The position numbers and the translations under genes are program-made. Shown here piece after piece: positions 8,158 to 16,663 of a stretch of 35,556 bases of DNA (its first letter is position 1; every line of letters begins with the position of its first letter). The notes under the pieces are model-generated. The model saw nothing but the letters and a program-made list of their open reading frames with translations, was not told the origin of the DNA and ran no database searches. The stretch spans positions 1 through 35,556 of the forward strand of contig JALEGJ010000097.1 of the NCBI GenBank assembly GCA_022763115.1. The letters are read 5' to 3'. The stretch comes from Aquisalinus sp. Lineage in GTDB: Bacteria; Pseudomonadota; Alphaproteobacteria; Caulobacterales; Parvularculaceae.

Positions 8158-9782
8158 TTCGTCCAGGTGGCAGTGTAGCTGACGAGGCGATTTGACTCCG
8201 GCGCCAGAGTGAAGCGCCATTTTGGTGTATCTGCGTCAAGATCGCGCATCAGGTTTTCATCACTGATGGTGATCGGCGTATAGAACTCTTCACCGACTTT
8301 CAACTCGATGGTCGCTTCCTCGGGCGAGGCATTGAAGAAAGAATGCTCGACCGTCACAGCGCGCTCGGCGTTCCGCCCCGGACGTTCGGTGACCTCACGA
8401 TTAAGCAGACGTGTTTCCATCCGCACATCAGCGGCTGAGGCAATCTCAAACTCTGCGGGCAGGTCGACAGCGAGATTACGCACATTATCCTCACCCAGAT
8501 AAAACAGGCGCCCCTCACCACTTCTTGTCATCACGCGCAGTGTACCTTCCGGCAGGGGCAGACCCAGCTTGCCGTCACGGCTGTTGTCGATATGATATTC
8601 GACTGTGGCCGGCAGGATCTGGCCGATGGGACCCTCCGGTGAGTAGACGTTGAAAGTATGAATCTTTTCGAGGTCAATTTCCGGCTTGTCGAGGAACAGA
8701 ACCTGCTTTTCCTGATAGGCTGAAACGGTGGTCGGCTCCGGCACGCGATACAGCTTGTAGTCACCAAATTCTTCCAGCTCGGCCTGCCTGGCTCCTGTGA
8801 CAACCACCGAGTCAGCCATCATCATTTCCATCTGCGGCTCCGCCATGGCTGGCATCGGCATGTTGCGACGATAAGCCTTCTGCGGCGCTTCTCCGAAGTA
8901 ACCTAACTGTTCGACCGGCGTGCCGGTCTTGCTGGAGCCGCGTGGCCAGCAGCGTGCGGCCAGTGGTTTAGCGCTGCCTCTTTCTGCGCGGGTTTCCCAC
9001 AGTCGTTGCAGATCACCGGCGATGATCGCTGTATTTGCTTCGTTTACAGAGACTTCCGTCTGGTTATAGACCGTCAACCAGCCAACCAGTTTGCCAGTCT
9101 GGCCATCCGGATTGACATCAAGACGGTAATCCGCCTGCCAGCCAAAGCTGGTCGCCAGATAAGAGAGCACGATTTCCTGCTCGCCCGCTTCTTCTGCATT
9201 CACCTCGATACTGAGCGTTGGCTGCGGATTGAGGCTGTCCGGCACATAGTCGAAAGCCGTTTTCTCCGGCAGACCGGCGCATTGCAGCGTTTCAATCTCG
9301 CCATCAATCTCCAGCACAACACCGTTGCCGCCCGAGATAACGCGCGCCTGTTTCTGCTCGACACGCCCCGTAAACGGATTTGTCCGGGTGACTGTCACGT
9401 CCTCGCCTTCCGCCCCGGCAAACAGAGCACCCGGCGAAATGAGATCGAAGTCAAAATTGCGCTCCAAAGTGAAGCCCGTAAATTCACGCAAGATAGCTGA
9501 TTGCGGCACCATCATTTCGCTGACACCCTCGAAACGGATAACACTGCGCCCGGCAGGCAAGGCAACCGTGCGTCGCTCGGTGATAAGGGCAAGGTCGTCC
9601 GTGTAGATCGTCAGCGCGATATCTTCAGGTGCCGATGAGATAATGACCGCGGCCTCTTCCGCGTTTGCTATCCGCTCGGCTCTTGCCGGCAGACTGTCGG
9701 CAGCGCTTTCCTGTGCAGACTGGCCGCACCCGGGCAGGCTCACCAGCAGCAAGGAAGCTGCAAGACTTGGCGTGAAGCGCAT
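8154..9782 (-). CDS. DUF4139 domain-containing exported protein (second of pair)
   Basis: 542 residues, the downstream member of a tandem pair. The N-terminus is a signal peptide ending SLPGC, so it may be a lipoprotein, although Pro before Gly-Cys is unusual for a lipobox. The mature protein starts with [20 protein letters not shown], the opening strand shared with its neighbour, followed by the [20 protein letters not shown] and [10 protein letters not shown] blocks typical of DUF4139 proteins. A low-complexity Met-rich insert at about 305-325 leads into [11 protein letters not shown] (323-333), which resembles the IVVTGSR stretch near the N-terminus of TonB-dependent receptors. The biochemical role of DUF4139 is not known to me. 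It begins 5 nt after the first copy ends, so the pair is surely an operon. Confidence 0.85.
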   Translation of the reverse strand: MRFTPSLAASLLLVSLPGCGQSAQESAADSLPARAERIANAEEAAVIISSAPEDIALTIYTDDLALITERRTVALPAGRSVIRFEGVSEMMVPQSAILREFTGFTLERNFDFDLISPGALFAGAEGEDVTVTRTNPFTGRVEQKQARVISGGNGVVLEIDGEIETLQCAGLPEKTAFDYVPDSLNPQPTLSIEVNAEEAGEQEIVLSYLATSFGWQADYRLDVNPDGQTGKLVGWLTVYNQTEVSVNEANTAIIAGDLQRLWETRAERGSAKPLAARCWPRGSSKTGTPVEQLGYFGEAPQKAYRRNMPMPAMAEPQMEMMMADSVVVTGARQAELEEFGDYKLYRVPEPTTVSAYQEKQVLFLDKPEIDLEKIHTFNVYSPEGPIGQILPATVEYHIDNSRDGKLGLPLPEGTLRVMTRSGEGRLFYLGEDNVRNLAVDLPAEFEIASAADVRMETRLLNREVTERPGRNAERAVTVEHSFFNASPEEATIELKVGEEFYTPITISDENLMRDLDADTPKWRFTLAPESNRLVSYTATWTN

Positions 9783-9787
9783 CAGAC

Positions 9788-11173
9788 TTACCGTGTGACC
9801 TGACGCATGGTGAAAGTCAGCTCTGTCTCACCTTCAGCCGGCACGTCCACATCCCAGACAAAGCTATTCGCATCAGGCTTGCGATGCGGCAGGCTTTCTT
9901 CGGTCACTTCGGTTTCCATGCGCCAGCCTGTCACGCCGGATTGACGCAAGGTGAGCGTCACCGGCTCTGGCCGCGCATTGCGGACCACATATTTCATGGA
10001 GGTTTCCACCACCTTGCGGCTGAGGACGCGGCGGTTGACCTGCGTTGATTGTACCGTCACGTCGAAAGCAGAGCCGATTTTCAGGGAAATGTCAGAGCCG
10101 CCCGCCACATGGCTGATATTGTCCTCGCCGATAAACTGGGCGCGATCTTGCGCATCCTTCGCATACACACGGATGATGCCTTGCGGAAGTGGCGCGCCAA
10201 GGCCTGCATCGCGGCTGTTGGAAAACGCGATGCGCACATCTGCATTGACCGGGTTGGCCATAGTCTGGAAGCCGCTGGTCAGATATTCGTACTTCTTGGC
10301 GGCATCAACATCACTGGCATCGACAAAGCCGACCTGTTTGGTCTGCTTGCTGGCGATGGTCGTGCGACCCGGCAGGGTGTAGAGATAATTGTCGCCAATG
10401 CGCTCGACATTACCCGCCTCCATACCACCGCCACGCACAGGACCTTCCTGATACCGGCGGTCATAATCATTATAGCCCTGATTGGCATCAACGCCGCCCG
10501 CCACAAGCTGGGTACGGACATTCTCGAAAGTTGTGTCCGTGGTGTTGCCGAGTGTTGCCCAGCCTTGAAGATCCATTTTCTCCGCTTCTTCGCTGAACAA
10601 CAGCACGTAATCGGCGCGCCAGCTCAGACCCCCGGTAAGATAGGTAAGGGTTGCATCCCGATCGCCAGCGCTTGTGGAATCCACCATGACGGAAAGCGTT
10701 GGCCGGGCGCGCAGGTTCTCCGGTACGCCGTCAAAGATGACGCGGGTCGGCAGGTTGTCGTCGCGCAGAATCTCTATGCGCCCGTCAATCTCGACCACGA
10801 CACCGTTGTTGACCGACAGCACCTTGGCTGTCTCACGGGTCTCATTACCGGTGCCGGGATTGATGCGCACGATCTCGATTTCCTGACCGACAGCTTTTTC
10901 CATCAGCTTGGCCGGGGTCAGCAGGTCGAAATCGAAATTCTGCTCGACAATAGACATGCCATCCGCCTGAAAGGTGACGGTCGGCGCGTTGATCTGTGAG
11001 GATACGCCCGGCAGTTCGATGGTGGTGCGGCCATTCGGGAAGGTCACGCTGCGCTCATCTTCCACGAGCGCCAGGCCATTATTGTATATGGTGATCGCCA
11101 GATCATCGGCCAGTGCCGGGGCTGCCGCGAGGCCAAGTATCAACAGGCTGCTGCTTGCGAGTAACTTCTTCAT
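9788..11173 (-). CDS. DUF4139 domain-containing periplasmic protein (first of pair)
   Basis: 461 residues with a textbook Sec signal peptide: MKKLLASSSLLILGLAAAPALA, cleaved before DDLAITIYNNG. Blocks shared with the downstream gene: NNGLALVEDERSV, FDFDLLTPAKL, NPGTGNE, VVVEIDGRIE, LSWRADYVLLF and the late RDAGLGAPLPQGIIRVY. The region between the two core parts has a Gly/Tyr-rich spacer (ANQGYNDYDRRY) where the neighbour carries its TonB-box-like insert. GGAGGAGG stands 7 nt before the ATG, a very strong ribosome site. The pair is a tandem duplication that has diverged in length and anchoring. Location is periplasm; function not established. Confidence 0.87.
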   Translation of the reverse strand: MKKLLASSSLLILGLAAAPALADDLAITIYNNGLALVEDERSVTFPNGRTTIELPGVSSQINAPTVTFQADGMSIVEQNFDFDLLTPAKLMEKAVGQEIEIVRINPGTGNETRETAKVLSVNNGVVVEIDGRIEILRDDNLPTRVIFDGVPENLRARPTLSVMVDSTSAGDRDATLTYLTGGLSWRADYVLLFSEEAEKMDLQGWATLGNTTDTTFENVRTQLVAGGVDANQGYNDYDRRYQEGPVRGGGMEAGNVERIGDNYLYTLPGRTTIASKQTKQVGFVDASDVDAAKKYEYLTSGFQTMANPVNADVRIAFSNSRDAGLGAPLPQGIIRVYAKDAQDRAQFIGEDNISHVAGGSDISLKIGSAFDVTVQSTQVNRRVLSRKVVETSMKYVVRNARPEPVTLTLRQSGVTGWRMETEVTEESLPHRKPDANSFVWDVDVPAEGETELTFTMRQVTR

Positions 11174-11208
11174 AAACCCCTCCTCCGGGCATTATAATCT
11201 ACAGGCTG

Positions 11209-11236
11209 TTTGGCCTATTTTTCAAAAAAGGCCAAA
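11209..11236. repeat. 8-bp inverted repeat, possible operator or hairpin
   Basis: TTTGGCCT at 11209-11216 pairs exactly with AGGCCAAA at 11229-11236, separated by an AT-rich 12-nt centre (ATTTTTCAAAAA). No T-run follows on either strand, so it does not look like an intrinsic terminator. Lying 36 nt upstream of the first DUF4139 gene and upstream of the ribosomal operon, it could be a protein-binding site or a structured leader. Confidence 0.4.
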
Positions 11237-11421
11237 TCATGAGTGCTTGGGGGCAAGCAATATGAAAATTCAGAAATATCGTCCAGAGCGACGCATGAGC
11301 GATTGCTCTTTTCCGCTTGCATTGACCGACCCCCTCGCCTATGCCCGCCGTTCACGAGTGACGGTCGTTGGCGCTCTGTCTGATTGAGTAGTCCGGGATT
11401 GGCCCGGCAGCCCGCGAACCG

Positions 11422-11463
11422 AAGGTGATCCTGCCCCTCCGGCAGCCTCATCCCCGTCACCTT
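11422..11463 (+). promoter_or_regulatory. Probable ribosomal S6:S18-binding autoregulatory leader of rpsF
   Basis: The outer stem AAGGTGA (11422-11428) pairs with TCACCTT (11457-11463) over 7 bp. The inner stem CTGCC (11431-11435) pairs with GGCAG (11441-11445), loop CCTCC. The internal loop is strongly asymmetric: 2 nt on the left and 11 nt on the right, and the right side ends in CCG (11454-11456) directly at the outer stem. A hairpin with an asymmetric loop carrying CCG next to the outer stem is the described S6:S18 recognition architecture, which mimics the 16S rRNA site. The outer stem abuts the Shine-Dalgarno AAAGGAG (11464-11470), so binding could block rpsF translation. The fold is seen; regulation is inferred. 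Confidence 0.7.
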
Positions 11464-11476
11464 AAAGGAGAAGCCG

Positions 11477-11833
11477 ATGGCTTATTATGAGCACGTGTAT
11501 ATTGCACGTCAGGATATCGCCCCTGCCCAGGTAGAGGCGCTGACACAATCCCTCGAACAGATTGTCCAGGAAAATGGCGGCAAGGTGACCAAGCAGGAAT
11601 ACTGGGGCTTGCGCACCATGCAGTACAAGATCAAGAAAAACCGCAAGGGGCATTACACGCTTCTGAATATCGACGCCCCATCCGATGCTGTTATCGAAAT
11701 GGAGCGCCAGATGCGCATCAATGAAGACATTCTGCGCTTCATGACCCTGCGTGTCGATGAACTGAGCGATGAGCCGTCACCTGTTCTGTCCCGCAAGGAT
11801 TCTTCCGGATCCCGCGGCAAGGACCGTGACTGA
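11477..11833 (+). CDS. rpsF: 30S ribosomal protein S6
   Basis: 118 residues. The conserved opening [20 protein letters not shown], the core [20 protein letters not shown] and [20 protein letters not shown] identify S6, which binds the central domain of 16S rRNA as a dimer with S18. The charged C-terminal tail ([14 protein letters not shown]) is a usual variable extension. AAAGGAG is 6 nt upstream of the ATG. First gene of rpsF-rpsR-rplI and probably feedback-controlled by the leader at 11422-11463. Confidence 0.97.
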   Translation: MAYYEHVYIARQDIAPAQVEALTQSLEQIVQENGGKVTKQEYWGLRTMQYKIKKNRKGHYTLLNIDAPSDAVIEMERQMRINEDILRFMTLRVDELSDEPSPVLSRKDSSGSRGKDRD

Positions 11834-11854
11834 GCGCCATAGGAGACCAGACCA

Positions 11855-12076
11855 ATGAAACCATTTTTCCGCCGTCGCAAGACATGTCCTTTTTCTGGCG
11901 AGAAAGCCCCGAAAATTGACTATAAGGACCCACGCCTGTTGCAGCGTTATATCTCCGAAAAGGGCAAGATTGTCCCGTCACGGATTTCAGCTGTCTCCAT
12001 GAAAAAGCAGCGTGAACTGGCTCGTGCAATCAAACGCGCCCGTTTCCTCGCTCTGCTGCCATATGTCGGGGAGTAA
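11855..12076 (+). CDS. rpsR: 30S ribosomal protein S18
   Basis: 73 residues, normal S18 length. The conserved core [18 protein letters not shown] and the basic segment [21 protein letters not shown] are complete. A single cysteine is present in KTCPFSG, so this is not a four-cysteine zinc-type S18. GGAG lies 10 nt before the ATG (AGGAGACCAGACC). It is 21 nt after rpsF and 5 nt before rplI. Partner of S6 in the small subunit and in leader binding. Confidence 0.97.
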   Translation: MKPFFRRRKTCPFSGEKAPKIDYKDPRLLQRYISEKGKIVPSRISAVSMKKQRELARAIKRARFLALLPYVGE

Positions 12077-12081
12077 GAACC

Positions 12082-12711
12082 ATGGATGTTATTCTACTCG
12101 AACGCGTTGAGAAGCTCGGCCAGATCGGTGACATCGTGAATGTCAAAGACGGTTTTGCCCGCAACTTCCTACTGCCACAGAAAAAAGCCCTGCGCGCCAC
12201 GGAAATGAACAAGAAGGTTTTCGAGAACCAGCGTGCTGATATTGAAGCCCGTAACCTCGAAGCCAAAAAAGAGGCTGAAGCTGTTGCCGGGAAACTGGAA
12301 GGTCAGTCCTATACACTGATCCGCCAGGCTTCTGACATGGGTCAGCTTTATGGCTCCGTTTCTTCCCGTGACATTGCGGAAGCAGCTGAAGCTGACGGCT
12401 TCCATGTCAGCCGCAGCCAGATTATTCTCGACAAACCGCTGAAAAACCTGGGTGTCAGTGAGGTGCGTGTGGTTTTGCACCCGGAAGTGACTGTCAACAT
12501 TTCCGTCAATATCGCCCGCTCGCAGGAAGAAGCTGAAGCGCAAGCCCGCGGCGAAAACGTCCTTGGTCAGAAGGAAGAGCTCGACGAAGAGCTGATCCGT
12601 GGCACAGGCGGTGACGACTTCTTCGAAGAAGGTGTCGACGCTCCCAAAGCCAAAGCTGAAGACGCTGGCGATGCTGAAACCGAGGCTGACACAGAGAAAT
12701 CTGACAGCTAG
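12082..12711 (+). CDS. rplI: 50S ribosomal protein L9
   Basis: 209 residues. The N-terminal L9 domain is plain ([20 protein letters not shown] and [17 protein letters not shown]), followed by the long connecting helix rich in Glu/Ala/Lys and the C-terminal domain ending near residue 150. Beyond that is an acidic tail of about 50 residues, from [15 protein letters not shown] to [10 protein letters not shown], making it longer than the roughly 150 residues of E. coli L9. L9 stabilises the L1 stalk region and limits frameshifting. Last gene of the S6 operon; a strong terminator follows. Confidence 0.96.
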   Translation: MDVILLERVEKLGQIGDIVNVKDGFARNFLLPQKKALRATEMNKKVFENQRADIEARNLEAKKEAEAVAGKLEGQSYTLIRQASDMGQLYGSVSSRDIAEAAEADGFHVSRSQIILDKPLKNLGVSEVRVVLHPEVTVNISVNIARSQEEAEAQARGENVLGQKEELDEELIRGTGGDDFFEEGVDAPKAKAEDAGDAETEADTEKSDS

Positions 12712-12742
12712 GCGGAGCTTCCCGGTTGTGGAAAAAATCTTA

Positions 12743-12758
12743 CCCTGAAAAATCAGGG
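12743..12758 (+). other. Small perfect hairpin in the rplI-dnaB spacer
   Basis: CCCTGA (12743-12748) and TCAGGG (12753-12758) flank an AAAA loop. No T-run follows. It sits between two similar purine-rich stretches, GGTTGTGGAAAAAA and GGTTGGAAAAAA. Possibly an accessory to the terminator downstream or an mRNA-stabilising end. Confidence 0.3.
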
Positions 12759-12774
12759 GGTTGGAAAAAACAGG

Positions 12775-12806
12775 CCGTGAGAGCAATTGCCTCTCACGGT
12801 TTTTTT
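12775..12806 (+). terminator. Intrinsic terminator of rpsF-rpsR-rplI
   Basis: CCGTGAGAG (12775-12783) pairs with CTCTCACGG (12791-12799) around the 7-nt loop CAATTGC, followed immediately by seven T residues (12800-12806). Textbook Rho-independent terminator 63 nt after rplI. dnaB starts 15 nt beyond the T-run, so its transcript may use read-through or a promoter inside this spacer. Confidence 0.92.
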
Positions 12807-12821
12807 CTGTCTAGTGCATGA

Positions 12822-14303
12822 ATGCCCGACGGAAGTTTACAAAATACACCTGACACTGAGCAAAAAGAGCCGTTTAATATCGGCGCTGAACAGGCCATTC
12901 TTGGTGCCATCCTGTTTGATAACGAAATCTATTACAGGGTCTCCGGCTTTCTGAAAGCCGAACATTTCTATGATCCTGTCCACCAGATGATATACGAGGC
13001 CTGTGACAAGCTGATCTCGTCCGGTCGCCTCGCCTCCCCGGTGACACTCAACACCTATTTTGCGGATAACCCGGCCGTGGGCGAGATTGGCGGCAGCAAG
13101 TATCTGACTGAACTTGCGCAGAGTGTTCCGTCTACGGTTGGTGCCAGCGATTATGCACGTGTCGTCTTTGACCTGTCCGTATGTCGAGGTCTTTTGCACC
13201 TTGGCGCTGAGATGGTCGAGCGCGCCCGTGTCTCGGATATTGATGATGACCCGCAGCAGCAGGTCGAGGAAGCCGAAGCCAAACTCTACAAACTGGCCGA
13301 AACCGGCAAATATGGCGGCGGATTCAAGACCTTTGAAAGCGCCCTTGCACAGGCAATCAATGTTGCCAACGCTGCCTTTGAGCGTGGCGGCGGCCTTGCG
13401 GGTGTTGGAACAGGGTTGACCGAGATCGACAAGAAACTCGGTGGTCTGCATAAGTCTGACCTCATCATTCTTGCCGGTCGCCCCTCCATGGGGAAGACCG
13501 CCCTCGCGACCAACATTGCGGTCAACGCGGCCAAGGCCTACCGCCCGGAGCGCAAGGCAGACGGCAGCATCAGCGCGGCTGAGGGGGCCGTGGTCGGGTT
13601 CTTCTCGCTTGAGATGTCCGCTGACCAGCTTGCCGGTCGTATCCTGTCAGAGTTCTCGGAAATTCCCTCTGACAAGATCCGCCGGGGCGATATTCAGAAG
13701 CATGATTTCGAGCGCATTTACGAAGCCGCCCAGACGCTCAACGAAATTCCGCTGTATATTGACGACACGGGTGGCCTTTCCATCGCCCAGCTTGCGGCGC
13801 GTGCCCGCCGCCTGAAACGCCAACACGGGCTTGGGCTTCTTGTGGTGGATTACCTCCAGCTACTCTCGGGTTCATCGCGTTCCGGCGATAACCGCGTGCA
13901 GGAAATCACCGAGATTACAGTCGGTTTGAAAGCCCTCGCCAAGGAACTGGAAGTGCCGATCATCGCCCTCTCCCAGTTGTCGCGTCAAGTTGAGCAGCGC
14001 GATGACAAGCGCCCACAGCTGGCTGACTTGCGTGAATCCGGCTCGATTGAGCAGGACGCAGACGTGGTGATGTTCGTCTACCGGGAAGAATACTATCTCA
14101 GCCGGACCGAGCCGGACATGAACAAGGTTGAGCAATATCGCGAGTGGCAGGAAAAAATGGAGCGCGTCCACGGCCTTGCCGAAGTCGTTATCGGCAAACA
14201 GCGCCACGGCCCGATCGGCAACATCAAACTCGCCTTTGATGCCAACATCGTGAAATTCGGCAATCTCGCCAACCCGGATTATTACGGCGACAGCGACTAC
14301 TGA
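12822..14303 (+). CDS. dnaB: Replicative DNA helicase DnaB
   Basis: 493 residues. The N-terminal primase-interacting helical domain spans about 18-120 (IGAEQAILGAILFDNEIYY). After a linker comes the RecA-like motor domain with Walker A GRPSMGKTA near residue 218, a short alpha-type insert (YRPERKADGSISAAEG), FFSLEMSADQLAGR, Walker B LLVVDYLQLLSG, and the arginine-finger region near RESGSIEQDADVVMFVYREE. DnaB is the hexameric helicase that unwinds the replication fork. No clear Shine-Dalgarno sequence precedes ATG 12822, which follows the terminator closely. An out-of-frame ATG lies at 12818. Confidence 0.97.
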   Translation: MPDGSLQNTPDTEQKEPFNIGAEQAILGAILFDNEIYYRVSGFLKAEHFYDPVHQMIYEACDKLISSGRLASPVTLNTYFADNPAVGEIGGSKYLTELAQSVPSTVGASDYARVVFDLSVCRGLLHLGAEMVERARVSDIDDDPQQQVEEAEAKLYKLAETGKYGGGFKTFESALAQAINVANAAFERGGGLAGVGTGLTEIDKKLGGLHKSDLIILAGRPSMGKTALATNIAVNAAKAYRPERKADGSISAAEGAVVGFFSLEMSADQLAGRILSEFSEIPSDKIRRGDIQKHDFERIYEAAQTLNEIPLYIDDTGGLSIAQLAARARRLKRQHGLGLLVVDYLQLLSGSSRSGDNRVQEITEITVGLKALAKELEVPIIALSQLSRQVEQRDDKRPQLADLRESGSIEQDADVVMFVYREEYYLSRTEPDMNKVEQYREWQEKMERVHGLAEVVIGKQRHGPIGNIKLAFDANIVKFGNLANPDYYGDSDY

Positions 14304-14369
14304 GCTTCTGCCCGGATAAAAACGCAGTTTACCCCTGTTCTGGCCGAATAACACAGCTAGACTGGGTTG

Positions 14370-15446
14370 ATGAGTACCTTGCAGCCCCGCCTTACTGTTG
14401 ATCTGGCAGCCCTCAAGCACAATTACCAACTGCTTGAGAATTTACGTCCTGCTGCAGAGCTTTCTGCCGTCGTTAAGGCAAACGCCTATGGACTAGGCGT
14501 TGGCCGTGTTGCCCCTGCCCTTCTTGAGGCCGGGTGCCAGACATTTTTCGTAGCCTATTCGTTTGAGGGAACAGCGCTGCGTGAGTTCATTGGGCCGGAT
14601 CCGAAGGTCTGCGTATTCAATGGTCCAGACGCAGGCAACATTGGTGACTTCAAAACCGCCGGACTGACACCTGTGCTGAACACACAGTCGCAGATAGAAC
14701 TATGGGCCGCAAATGGCGACGCTCCTGCAATGCTGCATGTGGATACCGGTATGAACCGGCTGGGTCTCTCGCTGGATGAGGCCACACAATTGGCTGCAAA
14801 ACATAAAGGCGTGTCAGTCTCTCATATTCTCAGTCACTTCTCCTGTAGCGATGATCCGGAAGCGGCAGAAAATTCGGCGCAACTGCTTCGTTTTCAGGAG
14901 GTACTCACACGCCTGAGTAGTATATATCCGGAGGCAAAACACAGCATCTCCGCTTCCGGCGGGTTATTTCTGCCTCAGGAGATCAATGAAACTCTGACCC
15001 GGCCCGGACTGGCTCTTTACGGGATTTGCCCACAAGCTGGCCTGAGCAACGAACTTAAACTGGTCGCCCAGCTGGAAGCACCTGTCCTGCAAGTAAGAGA
15101 GTTGAAGTCGGGTGACCCGGTGGGGTATAGCAGCACGTACCGCGCCAATAAGCATATGCAGGTGGCAACAATTGCTATTGGCTATGGCGACGGCTACTCA
15201 CGCGCATTTTCCGGGAAGGGCCAGGTCATACTTGCCAATACGCCCTGCCCGATCCTTGGTATCGTTTCCATGGACCTGATCACCGTGGATGTCAGTAACT
15301 GTCCGGTCGATGTGCATATCGGCGATATGGCACAGTGTTTTGGACGTGACCTGCGGATAGAGAAGGTCGCTGCCACTGCCGGTACTATTCCTTACGAATT
15401 GCTCGTATCTCTGGGCGAAAGGGTGAAACGGGTCTATACGGACTGA
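14370..15446 (+). CDS. alr: Alanine racemase, PLP-dependent
   Basis: 358 residues. The enzyme interconverts L- and D-alanine for peptidoglycan. The PLP lysine motif AVVKANAYGLG is near residue 34, MLHVDTGMNRLGLS and the ILSHFSCSDDPE loop follow, and the C-terminal domain carries the second catalytic base in DPVGYSSTYRANK, then TIAIGYGDGYSR. I prefer ATG 14370 to the TTG at 14367 directly before it. It lies 66 nt after dnaB, an arrangement common in alphaproteobacteria. The stop is immediately adjacent (0 nt) to the stop of the convergent M48 gene. Confidence 0.95.
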   Translation: MSTLQPRLTVDLAALKHNYQLLENLRPAAELSAVVKANAYGLGVGRVAPALLEAGCQTFFVAYSFEGTALREFIGPDPKVCVFNGPDAGNIGDFKTAGLTPVLNTQSQIELWAANGDAPAMLHVDTGMNRLGLSLDEATQLAAKHKGVSVSHILSHFSCSDDPEAAENSAQLLRFQEVLTRLSSIYPEAKHSISASGGLFLPQEINETLTRPGLALYGICPQAGLSNELKLVAQLEAPVLQVRELKSGDPVGYSSTYRANKHMQVATIAIGYGDGYSRAFSGKGQVILANTPCPILGIVSMDLITVDVSNCPVDVHIGDMAQCFGRDLRIEKVAATAGTIPYELLVSLGERVKRVYTD

Positions 15447-16547
15447 TTATTCCACCCGCTCAGGAAACAATTGCTCTCCGCGGGCCTGTTTTGCCTGAAT
15501 TTCCTTCACCGCTATCTCCAGTGCGGCAACGCGCTCAGGCGTTAGCGGGTGTGTATAACGCAGCCACGTGCTGGCCGGCGCTTCGCGCGCAAACAGGCGA
15601 AAAACTTCTGCAGCGCCATCAATATTACCGTCAGCACGTGCCAGCATATACAATCCGACGTAATCAGCCTCAGCCTCAAACATCTGGCTGAACCACATGG
15701 CACGGGCGAGACCTTGCCGTGCGAACGAGCGCTTTGAATTCTGGCCAAAAACCTCAAGCGTGCGATCTATAACTGCACCGCCTGCATAGAGAACAGGTCC
15801 GTATAGAACAGCCCCGGAGGCGATGGTGTTCCAGGTGCCCTTGCGGGCATGGCGCAAAGCCAAATGCGCCAATTCATGCGCCATGATATACTGAACCATA
15901 TCATCATCAGCACTGCGCATAAGTCCGGCATTAACAATCATCGTCTTGTCCTGCGCCAGAGCATTGAGAGCAGATGAGGTGCTGAGTTTTACAAGGACAT
16001 CGCAAACTTCCGCCGCTAAGACTTCCAGCGTCCGTGTCCCGTCCGGGTTTTCGACGGTTAACTGAACCGGCTCATCGTCCTCTGTCCCCTGACGGATCAG
16101 TCGCACAAGTTCTCCGGGCTTGTCCGTTTCAACCTCTTCACCATTTACGGCACGAATAAAGTCAGCGTCGGTCAATCCGGCCATTGCAGCCGGGCTGCCT
16201 TTGATGACATGAAAGACATGGATATCATCGGCAATACCGTGCGTCTCTAACTGCTCAGCGCTGAGCCCGCCAATGAGATCAGCATACATCTCAAGATCCG
16301 CCAGTACGACACCGATTGAGCGACGTGTATTGGGACAAATCGCTGCGTTTACTTCCAGCAGTGGCCAGGAAAGGTCATACAGACGCGCCCGGCGTTTCAT
16401 CTGAAAGGCAATTGCCTCTGCCTGCATCTCGCTTTGAGTCTGAGCGAGCTGGCCGGGCTCGGGTGCCGGTAGTTGATGCTGCGTTGAGATGCAGCCCGTC
16501 AGCCCCAGCCATATGCCAAGCAGAAAAATGTTCAGTCGCAGATGCAT
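15447..16547 (-). CDS. M48-family metallopeptidase lipoprotein with PDZ domain
   Basis: 366 residues. The lipobox LTGC (Cys19) ends the signal peptide, so the protein is membrane-anchored on the periplasmic side. A PDZ-like domain lies at about 105-180 (VIKGSPAAMAGLTDADFIRA and VNGEEVE). The zinc site is HELAH at 224-228, with the third ligand expected at Glu291 in EAEADYVG. The C-terminus has the M48 motif RYTHPLTPERVAAL. The order lipobox-PDZ-peptidase differs from BepA, which carries TPR repeats. It probably degrades or processes envelope proteins; substrate unknown. It diverges from radA with a 116-nt spacer. Confidence 0.88.
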   Translation of the reverse strand: MHLRLNIFLLGIWLGLTGCISTQHQLPAPEPGQLAQTQSEMQAEAIAFQMKRRARLYDLSWPLLEVNAAICPNTRRSIGVVLADLEMYADLIGGLSAEQLETHGIADDIHVFHVIKGSPAAMAGLTDADFIRAVNGEEVETDKPGELVRLIRQGTEDDEPVQLTVENPDGTRTLEVLAAEVCDVLVKLSTSSALNALAQDKTMIVNAGLMRSADDDMVQYIMAHELAHLALRHARKGTWNTIASGAVLYGPVLYAGGAVIDRTLEVFGQNSKRSFARQGLARAMWFSQMFEAEADYVGLYMLARADGNIDGAAEVFRLFAREAPASTWLRYTHPLTPERVAALEIAVKEIQAKQARGEQLFPERVE

Positions 16548-16663
16548 AATTCAACTCTCGCAGCGGCGATGCGGATTCTCAACGTCAAAATCATGTCAAA
16601 TTTTTCAGCAAGAGATCGAAAAAACTTATGTGCCCCCTCGAGTCAGGGCCTAGTATCCCTGTT

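Larger units (their letters stand above)
11174..11476. other. Divergent intergenic region DUF4139 / rpsF
   Basis: 303 nt without a protein gene. It contains a palindromic ATTATAAT at 11191-11198 that gives a TATAAT on either strand but has no matching -35. An 8-bp inverted repeat lies at 11209-11236 and the probable S6:S18-binding leader at 11422-11463. The ribosomal operon promoter is expected between about 11240 and 11400, but I could not assign it; TTGACC at 11322-11327 is a possible -35 lacking a good -10. Confidence 0.5.

Noticed and set aside
10049..10999. 316-codon plus-strand frame inside the first DUF4139 gene
   Set aside because: Antisense to a signal-peptide protein with clear family blocks; its translation is Ile/His-rich without domains.
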